Source: Aurantimicrobium sp. INA4
GTDB lineage: Bacteria > Actinomycetota > Actinomycetes > Actinomycetales > Microbacteriaceae
DNA: 64,000 nt
Reading direction: 5' to 3'
NCBI RefSeq assembly: GCF_027924525.1
Contig: NZ_AP027040.1
Span: 186,001-250,000, forward strand
This document shows positions 39,168 through 47,988 of this stretch, one piece after another. The number at the start of each line of letters is the position of its first letter. Position 1 is the stretch's first letter. Both the position numbers and the translations under genes were made by a program. A model generated the notes under the pieces. That model saw only the letters and a program-made list of their open reading frames with translations. It was not told the origin of the DNA and searched no databases.

Positions 39168-42100
39168 ATGCCGCAAATTTTTGACAATGTCTCACTGAAG
39201 CTTGGTGATGATCTTAAAAAAGTATTTGCACAAGCTGAGGCTCTCGACTCAGTGGTCGGCTATTTCAACCTCCGGGGATACCAACTACTTTCTCAAGAAA
39301 TCGAATCACGTGAGCCGAGTGAAAAACCTATTCTCAGACTTCTTGTTGGTATGTCAGTAACTGATGAGACCAGGTTAGATCGCTTTTTGAGAATTAGGCC
39401 CGAGGGAGATAACTCACTCGCCTTTGAACATCTAATTGACCTCGATGAGGCTCAGGCAAGAAAACTCTTAATCCTAGATAATTTTAGGAATCAACTTGCT
39501 GGTGGTGCCCCAAACAATTCTGATTTAGCCACACTGAAGTTATTGAAGTCCCACTTGAAAGATGGACGTGTTCAAATCAAGGTTTTTGCTGAACAACCGC
39601 TTCACGCAAAGGCCTACATTCTTCACACACCGCATGTTCACCAGGTACCTCGGACTGCGTACGTAGGCTCTTCCAACTGGACCATGGCAGGTATGAGCAA
39701 GAACCTTGAGCTCAATGTTGATGTAGTGGATCAAGACGCTACAAATAAGTTGCATGTTTGGTTCGAAGACAAATGGAATAGCCCTTTATGTCTAGATATC
39801 GATGAAGATTTACTTGAACTTCTTTCAAATGCATGGATCGCAGAAGAGCAACCCAGTCCTTATGAGTTATATCTAAAGGTCTGTTTCAACCTTTCTGTAG
39901 ATGCACGTGATGGAGTAGATGAGTATTCGCTACCAGAGGCTTTTGAAATCAAACTTCTTGATTATCAAAAAGAGGCGGTGAAGATTCTAGCCAAACGACT
40001 TTCTTCACGCGGTGGGGCAATGCTTGGCGACGTGGTTGGTTTAGGTAAAACCCTCACTGCCGTTGCTGTCGCAGCTGTACTCCAACAAGCAGAGGGACTA
40101 GCTCCGCTGGTACTTTGCCCGCCTAATCTAGTAGCGATGTGGGAAGAAATTTTTGCCCAGTACCACTTGTATTGCAGGGTAGTTTCTTACTCGATGGCAA
40201 CTAAGAAATTGCCTGATATGCATCCACATCAAATCGTAATCATCGATGAATCACACACTCTTCGTAATGAAACTCGTCAAGATTACGCAGTAATCAAAGA
40301 CTTCATTGAGAAGTGGAGTGCTCGCGTACTTTTACTGTCAGCTACCCCTTACAACACTGGTTTTAGCGACGTTTCTGCTCAACTAGGGCTTTACATCAAC
40401 GAAGACGATGACATGGGTATCGAGCCCTTGGAAGCTATTGCTAATAACCCACGTTTCAGTGGAATGGTAGGTGGAAGAACCCGCTCTTTCGGGGCATTCA
40501 AGAAATCAAAGTTTGCGGAGGACTGGAAAAGACTTCTCAGTGATCACTTGGTCCGTAGGACGCGTTCATTTATTCGCGCTCTTGCTGACAAAGACGAAGA
40601 AGGCGAGTACATGACCTTCTCAGACGGACAAAAATTTTACTTTCCGGATCGAATTGCAAAGCCCATAAACCTTGAATTCGATCAAGACGATCCTGCTGCA
40701 CTTATGCAAGATGAAGAAACACTAGAAGTAATCAGTGAATTGCTTCTCCCCCGTAATGACTTAACTTCCTATTGGAATCATGAAGTTGAAAATACCGATG
40801 AAGAAAAGCAATTGCTTGAGAGTTTGGAACAATCAGGCGGCAACCTTCTCGGAATTACCCGAGCCAACTTCTACAAGAGATTGTCTAGTTGTGGTTTTGC
40901 CTTTGAGCTGAGTGTTAAAAGACACATACAACGAAACAAAACCTGGCTGCATGCGCTCGACTACGGTCTGGAAGTACCTGTCGGTACCCCACGAGTAAAA
41001 CTTGCGGATCTTTCTCTGGACGATTTGGGGCTTGAACTTGATCAAGACATTGAGATGGCCGGCTTATCGAGCAATGATGATCGAATCTCTGACGACTCGG
41101 AAATTTCTTTAGTTGAACTGGAAGAGAGTAAACCTCAAGGCATCGCTGCGCTGTATGAGCAAATTCAAAAATCAGATGACAAAACTCTTACTTGGGTTCG
41201 TCCCACGGTTTTCACAGAAGGCCTTAGAGAAGCTTTGGAAGAAGATACTGCTGCACTTTCCGCTTTACTAAAGCGTTATGGAGCTTGGTCGGCTTCCAGG
41301 GATTCAAAACTTAAGAAGCTAATTGAGTTGATTCAGGTAACGCACAAAGATGACAAGTTACTCATTTTCACTGAATACAAAGACACGGCAAAATATCTGC
41401 TTTCTTCTTTAGAGTCTGCTGGGATTACCAACATAGGAATTGCATCAGGTGACTCAAGTAATCCGACTAAGGTCGCCCACGCATTTTCGCCTTTCTCGAA
41501 TGGCAAAAAATCAACATTTGATTCTAAATTTGAAGGCGAATTAAGAGTTCTGATTGCGACTGACGTTCTCTCAGAAGGCCAAAATCTACAAGATGCATAT
41601 GTAGTAGTTAATTTCGATCTTCCATGGGCAATTATTCGGTTGATCCAAAGAGCTGGGCGTGTAGACCGAATCGGACAGCGAAGCAAACACGTCTATGTTT
41701 ACTCGCTGTTCCACAACAGCCTTGAGCCTATGTTGAAACTTCGCTCGATGATTCGCCAACGCTTTGCGGACGCAAACAAAGTGTTTGGTAATGATGAAAA
41801 GTTCTTTGGTGACCCTGAGGAAGTCTCGTTGCTAGAAGATTTTTACAAAGGAAATATGGCTGGGCTTGAATCAAAGTTTGAGGGAGAGGTGGATGCTCTC
41901 AGCCGCGCATATCAGACTTGGACTTCACTAAAGACCGAAAACCCTGAGCTAGCAGAAAAAATATCCGCAATGCAGGATCAGATTTTTACGACAAGAAAAG
42001 CTTTCTCAGGTAAGAGTTTTGCACTAGGTCAACAAATTCTTACGTACACAAAAACTGGACCGCTGCATCAATTCACAGTTATTGAAGGCGGAGTAGGGAC

Positions 42101-42524
42101 AAGGGAGCTTCCTTCACCGCTTTCGGATAATGAGGCGTTAAACAGGCTTGAGTCTGCCCCTGATGAATATGCGATTGCTAAACGAGCAGATCACTTCGAA
42201 CTTGTTTCAAAATCGGCAAGTTTTGCAGCCTCGAACACTGCATTCGGGTTTGGTTACATTGCTGGAGTGCGTAAACGCCTCTTGAATGATTTCAGATTGG
42301 ATCAAAGTAGCGATTTACAACCTGCGATTCAAGCATTACGTGAAAGCCCCCTTACACGATCTTCAGAACGAAAACTACTTCAGGCTAGAAAAGGCGGTCA
42401 GGTTATTGCTGCAAGACAACTACTTATCGAGCTTTTTGAGGCTGGAACGCTCGTTGTAGCTAAAGTCGGAGATCCTGACGAGACACGTATTATTTGCTCG
42501 ATGGGAGTTTCAACTAATGAGTAA
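39168..42524 (+). CDS. PLD-like domain plus SNF2/RapA-type helicase, defence-associated
   Basis: A 1118-residue protein. Residues ~1-210 are a phospholipase-D-like domain (EALDSVVGYFNLRGYQLL; HxK motif in PLHAKAYILH; AYVGSSNWTMAGMSKNLEL). The Asp of the HKD motif is replaced by His. From ~260 follows an SF2 motor: GDVVGLGKTLTAVAVA (Walker A), VIIDESHTLRNE (II), LLSATPYNT (III), DVLSEGQNLQDAYVVVNFD (V) and LIQRAGRVDRIGQRS (VI). The C-terminal ~250 residues are helical and unassigned. ATG at 39168 follows GGGGGA. It overlaps the methylase gene by 8 bases, so the two probably act together. AT-rich. Confidence 0.85.
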   Translation: MPQIFDNVSLKLGDDLKKVFAQAEALDSVVGYFNLRGYQLLSQEIESREPSEKPILRLLVGMSVTDETRLDRFLRIRPEGDNSLAFEHLIDLDEAQARKLLILDNFRNQLAGGAPNNSDLATLKLLKSHLKDGRVQIKVFAEQPLHAKAYILHTPHVHQVPRTAYVGSSNWTMAGMSKNLELNVDVVDQDATNKLHVWFEDKWNSPLCLDIDEDLLELLSNAWIAEEQPSPYELYLKVCFNLSVDARDGVDEYSLPEAFEIKLLDYQKEAVKILAKRLSSRGGAMLGDVVGLGKTLTAVAVAAVLQQAEGLAPLVLCPPNLVAMWEEIFAQYHLYCRVVSYSMATKKLPDMHPHQIVIIDESHTLRNETRQDYAVIKDFIEKWSARVLLLSATPYNTGFSDVSAQLGLYINEDDDMGIEPLEAIANNPRFSGMVGGRTRSFGAFKKSKFAEDWKRLLSDHLVRRTRSFIRALADKDEEGEYMTFSDGQKFYFPDRIAKPINLEFDQDDPAALMQDEETLEVISELLLPRNDLTSYWNHEVENTDEEKQLLESLEQSGGNLLGITRANFYKRLSSCGFAFELSVKRHIQRNKTWLHALDYGLEVPVGTPRVKLADLSLDDLGLELDQDIEMAGLSSNDDRISDDSEISLVELEESKPQGIAALYEQIQKSDDKTLTWVRPTVFTEGLREALEEDTAALSALLKRYGAWSASRDSKLKKLIELIQVTHKDDKLLIFTEYKDTAKYLLSSLESAGITNIGIASGDSSNPTKVAHAFSPFSNGKKSTFDSKFEGELRVLIATDVLSEGQNLQDAYVVVNFDLPWAIIRLIQRAGRVDRIGQRSKHVYVYSLFHNSLEPMLKLRSMIRQRFADANKVFGNDEKFFGDPEEVSLLEDFYKGNMAGLESKFEGEVDALSRAYQTWTSLKTENPELAEKISAMQDQIFTTRKAFSGKSFALGQQILTYTKTGPLHQFTVIEGGVGTRELPSPLSDNEALNRLESAPDEYAIAKRADHFELVSKSASFAASNTAFGFGYIAGVRKRLLNDFRLDQSSDLQPAIQALRESPLTRSSERKLLQARKGGQVIAARQLLIELFEAGTLVVAKVGDPDETRIICSMGVSTNE

Positions 42525-45435
42525 CAACATTTTAAAAAGAATAAATTCACAAGAATTCCCTGAGCTTTTCATCAGTGAATTGCATTGGAACATTCCCAAA
42601 GATGTGAATGCTAAATCCATCACATCGACATTAAATGGTGAAAACTATTCATTATCACCTGTGGGTAAATATCAAGGACTAACAGCTTGGGTTTGCAACT
42701 CTCTTCCTAAAAGGTCAATAAGAACTGAGCTTTCTAAAGAACTGAGTAAACAAAATTTCGATTACGTCCTGATCTTCAGTGACGGGGAGAATCAGGTTTG
42801 GACTTGGCCCTCAATAAGTGAAACCAGACTTGGATTCCGGAGACTAACTGCCCAGCACCATAGAGTTGGCGATAAAAATGATGCATTAGCTCGAAGGCTT
42901 GATCGATTTAAGATCGATCCTAAGAACCCCCTGAGCGTTGCCGACTTGCTAATTTCTGTAAAAAACGGCTTTGACACAGATACTGAAGCTGCCTTACGAA
43001 TTGCAGACCTCCACTCTCACCTCCTCTCAGTCGGATTAGAAGGAACAGACCTCGAGGTTTTTCTAACAAGGCTGTTATTCCTTTTTTTTGGTGAGGATAC
43101 AGATTTATTCGCACAAGGTCCTTACGACGCTGGTGTTGCATTCAGGGGTGATGTTTCAGGTGGCGATGAATTCAGAAATCTCATTGTTCAATATCCGGAT
43201 GGAACCGGATTTAGAGAGCTTGTTCAGGATCTTTTCGCTGCATTACGAACGCCAATCGCAGAAAGAATAAACCTCTCTTCATTAGTTAAAGATTTTCCAT
43301 ATGTGAACGGCGGGCTTTTTCAAGACGAGAAACCTGTTCCAGAGTTCGACGAGAAACTCATCGAACTTGTACTTGCATGCTCAAATTTAGATTGGTCCGA
43401 CATTAGCCCAGCAATCTTCGGCTCAATGTTTGAGGGTTTGCTAGAAAGCACAATTGAACACGTTGTTAATTCTGCAGAAGGCCACGTTGCGACGAGAAGA
43501 CAACTTGGCGCTCATTACACAAGTGAAGAAAATATTCTTCGCGTAATCGAGCCACTATTTCTCGGAGAACTAAATCTTGAGTTAGAGAATGCTGGAATAG
43601 ACCCAGTCAAACTAAAGCAACTTCACGCGAAGATTAGCTCTTTAACCTTTTTCGACCCAGCTTGTGGTTGCGGCAACTTCTTAGTGGTGACATACAAGGA
43701 ACTTCGCCATATAGAAAACATGATCATTGAACGACTTCTTTCAACTGGTGAATTGAAAGTTGAAGATGTTCCTGCCTCGATGACAGTTCGGATTGATCAA
43801 TTCTTTGGAATAGAAATAAGTGCTTCTGCAAGCCAGGTGGCACAAGTCGCTATGTGGATCACAGATCACCAAATGAATGTTGAATCTTTTGAGAGATTTG
43901 AACGTGTTAGGCATTCAATACCTCTGGCTGAAACCCCGGGAATCGTCAGGGCTGACGCGTTAACTTATCCCTGGGATGAAGTTATTCCGGCCGAAGACTG
44001 TGACTTCATCATTGGGAATCCCCCATACCTCGGTAAATCTAATCAAGATGATTCACAGAAGGCGAGTTTTTCAACTGCCATGGCGGTAACCTCAGGTGCT
44101 GGAGGTATACGAAAGCCAGGAATTTTAGATTTCGTAAGCGCATGGCTGGTGAAATCCGCCATTTATATGAAAAAAAGTACCGATGGTGGAATCACTGAAC
44201 TTGCGTTGTTCGAAGAGGAAGATGAATCCTGGGGGAAGTCGGAACATAAAGTTGAAAATATACCGCCTAGGCTTCAGGGGACTTTCGACAACTACGGAAC
44301 AAAGTCAGCTTTTGTTACTACCAACTCGATAACTCAGGGTGAACAAGCCTCTGAATTGTGGCCTTGGCTGTTATCGCAGGGCCTTCACTTACAATTTGCC
44401 CATTCAAGTTTCAAGTGGACGAATAACAACCCAGGTGCAGCACAAGTATTTTGTGTAATCCTAGGTCTCGGTTTTGAACCAACCTCGAAAAGAGAACTTT
44501 ACGTTCATCACAAAAACGAGATACAACAGCCCACTGTCAAAATAGTTGAAAATATCAGCCCCTACTTGGTTCCTGGAAGTGAAGCGGTTGTTGAAACAAG
44601 TAAAGTTGCACTTTTCGCTCCCCGAGAAATCGTTTACGGAAGTATGCCCAACGACGGGGGTAATTTAATTCTGAGTGTCGCCGAAGCAGAGACATTAATC
44701 CGTGAATATCCGGAATCTAAAGCATTCGTAAGAAATTTATATGGAGCTAGAGAATTCATGAGCAATTCACCAAGAAAATGCTTATGGTTTCAGGGCATGG
44801 ATTTGGCTGATGTCAGAAAATTCACTTGGGCAAAAGAAAGAATTGAAGCAACTCAAAAGTACAGGCTTAATAGTGACAGGCCAGCAACCAGGGCTTTAGC
44901 GCAAGTCCCGCATCTTTTCGGCGAGATACGGCATACAGGAGAAGACTTCCTCTTAATTCCATGTAATTTGCCGAGCGACAGAAGCTATTTCGCAATGGGT
45001 TTCAAGTCAGGCGAATCTATATCTACAAATCTAAATCACACGGTTCCTTCTGCTAATTTGTTTGATTTTGGAATCCTTAGCTCAGCAATGCACAACGCAT
45101 GGATCAGATTCACTGCGGGTGGGCTTGGGGATGGGCTCCGATATTCGTCGGTGTTGGTCTACAACACATTCCCATGGCCCTTTGTGGTTAACGACATCGA
45201 TGCAGCGCAAATTTATGCAGCGGCTCAAAACATCTTAGATATCCGCGAATCTTTTAGCGAAAAATCAATGACAGATCTTTACCGAGATCAAAGCATGCCT
45301 TCGTCTCTGAGAGAGGCACATGAAGCCTTAGATGATTTGGTTGATGTTATCTATGCTTACCGAGGAGCAAAATCAGAAGAGGACAGATTTGAGTTTCTCA
45401 TGGCAATGTATATGGAACGGAAATCAAAAAGATAA
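42517..45435 (+). CDS. MmeI/Eco57I-type N6-adenine DNA methyltransferase
   Basis: A 972-residue protein. N-terminal ~110 residues end in DYVLIFSDGENQVWTWP, as seen in Eco57I-like proteins. A helical spacer follows (FLTRLLFLFFGEDTDLF, FPYVNGGLF), with ISPAIFGSMFEGLL and QLGAHYTSEENILRVIEPLF leading into the methylase. SAM motif I is FFDPACGCGNFLVV and catalytic motif IV is FIIGNPPYLG. A target-recognition region follows. I see no PD-(D/E)xK motif in the N-terminus, so cutting may be done by the overlapping helicase/PLD protein. AT-rich codon use. Confidence 0.86.
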   Translation: MSNNILKRINSQEFPELFISELHWNIPKDVNAKSITSTLNGENYSLSPVGKYQGLTAWVCNSLPKRSIRTELSKELSKQNFDYVLIFSDGENQVWTWPSISETRLGFRRLTAQHHRVGDKNDALARRLDRFKIDPKNPLSVADLLISVKNGFDTDTEAALRIADLHSHLLSVGLEGTDLEVFLTRLLFLFFGEDTDLFAQGPYDAGVAFRGDVSGGDEFRNLIVQYPDGTGFRELVQDLFAALRTPIAERINLSSLVKDFPYVNGGLFQDEKPVPEFDEKLIELVLACSNLDWSDISPAIFGSMFEGLLESTIEHVVNSAEGHVATRRQLGAHYTSEENILRVIEPLFLGELNLELENAGIDPVKLKQLHAKISSLTFFDPACGCGNFLVVTYKELRHIENMIIERLLSTGELKVEDVPASMTVRIDQFFGIEISASASQVAQVAMWITDHQMNVESFERFERVRHSIPLAETPGIVRADALTYPWDEVIPAEDCDFIIGNPPYLGKSNQDDSQKASFSTAMAVTSGAGGIRKPGILDFVSAWLVKSAIYMKKSTDGGITELALFEEEDESWGKSEHKVENIPPRLQGTFDNYGTKSAFVTTNSITQGEQASELWPWLLSQGLHLQFAHSSFKWTNNNPGAAQVFCVILGLGFEPTSKRELYVHHKNEIQQPTVKIVENISPYLVPGSEAVVETSKVALFAPREIVYGSMPNDGGNLILSVAEAETLIREYPESKAFVRNLYGAREFMSNSPRKCLWFQGMDLADVRKFTWAKERIEATQKYRLNSDRPATRALAQVPHLFGEIRHTGEDFLLIPCNLPSDRSYFAMGFKSGESISTNLNHTVPSANLFDFGILSSAMHNAWIRFTAGGLGDGLRYSSVLVYNTFPWPFVVNDIDAAQIYAAAQNILDIRESFSEKSMTDLYRDQSMPSSLREAHEALDDLVDVIYAYRGAKSEEDRFEFLMAMYMERKSKR

Positions 45436-45451
45436 TTGATTTGAAAGGAAT

Positions 45452-46609
45452 CTATTTAGAATCCGCTAAATGGTTGGGGAACCATTCGGTTGACGAGACT
45501 CTAGCAATTTTGACTGGCCCTTGCTCGGTCAATGAGTAGAGATCACCATGAGTAGTTATTTTCAACTCATCCAGCGGGTTTACAGCTTTCTTTAGAACAG
45601 CTGTTAGAGTTCGTGCATTTTCACCGAGAACCTTGCTCAAGTTCTCGCCAGTTGATTCGCAAACTATGCCATTTTCGGTGAGTGAGTAACTGTAAGGAAG
45701 GCTAAACCCTTGAACCTCGGAGAGGTCGCGTTCAGGTTCTGCACCGAGGTAACCAAGTAGACGTTCTTGTCCGTGTTTGTAACCAAACAGTGCTCCGTCA
45801 GAGTCATCTACAAAGATATCGCCCATGGGGTCAATCATTTTGAGACGAGCAATCTGGAGTGCAGCTTCGTCACCCCACAGATGCTTGACCGACTCTTTAG
45901 TTTCTACGTCAGTTAGATCATTCAGTTGTCTCTTAAACTTAAGAGCGCGAGTAGGCTTTGGGCCGATCCACCTTCCGCCCACCCGCGGACGCGATTCAGA
46001 TTTCGCAGCAGTTCTTTCTCGCGTGCGCTCAGCCTTTTCAGCGTCATCTTTTTCAACCGCTACTTGAACTTCTTCAGATGTTTCTTCTGCGCTGACGGTG
46101 ACAGGTTCTTCTGCTGAGGTCTCAGGATTGAAAGATCCCGAGAGGATGTTATTAATTCTTTGAAGCAACTGTGGCAAGGCACCCTCGATAGACAACTTAG
46201 CTTCTTGGGCTACGAAGTAGAAGTACTTCATATCCTTCTTGAGCTGTTCTAGCGAAGGGGATATTTGCCTATGTTCCCAACGATTACGGGCCCAGCGGCA
46301 ACTCTTGTAGTTGTTATAGAACTCAGCATTATTTGGCAGAACTCGCCATAACAAACTGTCGTGGTATTTCAAAGGTTGTGAAAAGACAAAGCTGGGGTCA
46401 AATGGCGATGTCCAGTTCGAGATCTCCTGGGGGTCCCCGCCCTGGGCGACTAGCTCTTCAAGCCAGTCATCACCAAGTTGTGCTTGGCCAACCTTTTCGA
46501 ACTTTTGTCCAAGCTCGATAACGAGCGCTTGGCACATCTTGTGGAAGGCGTCTTCTGCTTCTTCTTCAGTGTCTGCTTTGGGGAGATAAAGTTTTCTTAC
46601 GCCGACCAT
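45452..46609 (-). CDS. Swt1-type HEPN domain protein
   Basis: A 385-residue protein. Residues ~75-165 match the Swt1-like HEPN fold, with the RNase-type motif in CRWARNRWEHRQ (R-x4-H). A charged Glu/Ala/Arg linker follows (170-215). The C-terminal part contains VGGRWIGPKPTRALKFKRQL and is unassigned. HEPN domains are often metal-independent RNases in defence or toxin systems; the target here is unknown. It overlaps its upstream partner by 1 base and converges with the methylase gene. Confidence 0.72.
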   Translation of the reverse strand: MVGVRKLYLPKADTEEEAEDAFHKMCQALVIELGQKFEKVGQAQLGDDWLEELVAQGGDPQEISNWTSPFDPSFVFSQPLKYHDSLLWRVLPNNAEFYNNYKSCRWARNRWEHRQISPSLEQLKKDMKYFYFVAQEAKLSIEGALPQLLQRINNILSGSFNPETSAEEPVTVSAEETSEEVQVAVEKDDAEKAERTRERTAAKSESRPRVGGRWIGPKPTRALKFKRQLNDLTDVETKESVKHLWGDEAALQIARLKMIDPMGDIFVDDSDGALFGYKHGQERLLGYLGAEPERDLSEVQGFSLPYSYSLTENGIVCESTGENLSKVLGENARTLTAVLKKAVNPLDELKITTHGDLYSLTEQGPVKIARVSSTEWFPNHLADSK

Positions 46610-47193
46610 TAGTCAATGGCCTTCGGGCTGTTGACTCCAAGTTGCTGTGTGATGGCTTCAACTCGAGTCAGTGCGTAGATCGCTGCGATCACAGCAACGT
46701 TTCCGACGGGGCACTTCAAGCCTGAATCGCCTCTTTGGGCAGGTGCTGCGCCGGGGTAAACCTCGAGGTATGTACCAGTGTGAGTGGCCCCGAGTGAGAT
46801 GAGGAATGCCTTCGTGTCCACGCCCTTGTTGAGCCAGTCAATTTCGCCCCAAGTGACCCTGTTGCCTGTTGGCCATGGCTTTCCATTGATTTTCATTGCT
46901 GTCACCCTGGCGACCCATTCACCGTTGATGGTTTTCATGTTCATGGTGCCAGCGCGAATAAGTCGCGTGTAGGGCTCTGGTCCTTCTTCGAAATCGATGA
47001 CTCGAACGTCTGCCCCGTCTCGTCCTGGCCAAGTGATTACTCCAACGGTCATCTCCAAACCATCAGGGGTTCTCATGTTTGCGAGTTGAGCAGATCCAGT
47101 CAATTCACCAGCACCACGCTCTGGTTCGCCAATGAAGTCAGTGGCCCCTTCTAGGATCGTCACATCTACGTGGCCGACAGTGAAACTATTCAT
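46609..47193 (-). CDS. Unknown protein preceding the HEPN gene
   Basis: A 194-residue soluble protein I do not recognise. It looks beta-rich in the first 130 residues (VGHVDVTILEGATDF, MTVGVITWPGRDGADVRV, GEWVARVTAMKINGKPW), with a helical C-terminus (NVAVIAAIYALTRVEAITQQ). No signal peptide or metal motif is seen. The start follows GGAGGGGAATGTAG. It overlaps the HEPN gene by 1 base (TAATG) and may be its antitoxin or sensor. Confidence 0.7.
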   Translation of the reverse strand: MNSFTVGHVDVTILEGATDFIGEPERGAGELTGSAQLANMRTPDGLEMTVGVITWPGRDGADVRVIDFEEGPEPYTRLIRAGTMNMKTINGEWVARVTAMKINGKPWPTGNRVTWGEIDWLNKGVDTKAFLISLGATHTGTYLEVYPGAAPAQRGDSGLKCPVGNVAVIAAIYALTRVEAITQQLGVNSPKAID

Positions 47194-47274
47194 CTACATT
47201 CCCCTCCACTTATGAATATAGTCACCACTTCAGACAACCGTGCTTATCTGTAGTTTCTTTGGTACGACGATTGA

Positions 47275-47988
47275 TTAAGACAGTAAAAGGGGGCGACTTG
47301 GTCTCTCAAGTAACTGCCATCCAATAGCTAGAACTGTTCTACCGTGGTCCAGAGCTATCTGGTCGATTGAGTGCCCCATTCGGTATTCGGCCTCGATTTC
47401 GTCTTTCTCACCTTTCCTATACGTACGGCGATTGTTCCCAGCAGATTCTTCGTCCTCCATTGCTTCTTCTGGATCAATCAGCAGGCGTATAAGTCGGATG
47501 GCAACCTGCTTTTGATCAATTACCAGCCGATTGGCAATGGCAAATACGCCGAGACCTTGTGCGTAGAGGTCAAGTAATTGTTCATCTTCTTCACTGGTGA
47601 AAGGTCGTTCACGGCCTGCATATCGATCAACATACTTAACTCCAGGAATTCCAAGGTTTGTCCTGGTCCGAATTGCAGGAGTTGAGTTTGAAATTGAGCG
47701 CGGTATTGTCTCTTCGTCTTCGTCTTCGTCTTCGTCTTCGTCTTCGTCTTCGTCTTCGTCTTCGTCTGCTATCACTGCAATTTGAATTGGTTGATAGGTT
47801 TTTGGGACTTGCTTTTGTCGCTCAGCAAGCACATTGGCATTGCGTACCAACTTTTTGACCCACAGAGCGCTCAAGAGCATCGTCAGGATTCCCACAAAGA
47901 GTGCGATGCCGCCGTTTTCGCCATTCATCAGTGCAAGTGCTCCTAAAGAAGCAACAAACATCCCCATCCAGAACAAAAGCAAGTGCAT
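47275..47988 (-). CDS. Membrane protein with acidic repeat and two helix-turn-helix-like repeats
   Basis: A 237-residue protein. Two membrane helices (residues ~3-22 and 25-45) are followed by a basic stretch, then a run of about nine Asp-Glu pairs (75-93) encoded by a hexanucleotide repeat. The C-terminal 100 residues hold two similar segments: EEDEQLLDLYAQGLGVFAIA (then QKQVAIRLIRLL) and EIEAEYRMGHSIDQIALDHG (then TVLAIGWQLLE). Both follow the G-x3-5-IA...V-x-L helix-turn-helix pattern. It is coupled to the upstream helicase by a 1-base overlap. Function unknown. Confidence 0.72.
   Translation of the reverse strand: MHLLLFWMGMFVASLGALALMNGENGGIALFVGILTMLLSALWVKKLVRNANVLAERQKQVPKTYQPIQIAVIADEDEDEDEDEDEDEDEDEETIPRSISNSTPAIRTRTNLGIPGVKYVDRYAGRERPFTSEEDEQLLDLYAQGLGVFAIANRLVIDQKQVAIRLIRLLIDPEEAMEDEESAGNNRRTYRKGEKDEIEAEYRMGHSIDQIALDHGRTVLAIGWQLLERPSRPLLLS
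47711..47767. repeat. Hexanucleotide tandem repeat encoding Asp-Glu pairs
   Basis: TCTTCG repeated about 9.5 times without interruption on the plus strand. On the coding (minus) strand it reads Asp-Glu pairs within the membrane protein gene. Six-base units can expand or shrink without changing frame. Confidence 0.92.

Noticed and set aside
42517..42860. PD-(D/E)xK nuclease in the methylase N-terminus, making it a stand-alone type IIG enzyme
   Set aside because: The expected acidic-x-Lys triad could not be found by eye; a structure prediction would be needed to exclude it fully.
47711..47767. Regular repeats as a possible CRISPR array
   Set aside because: The 6-base unit has no spacers and reads as Asp-Glu codons inside a gene; it is a simple tandem repeat.
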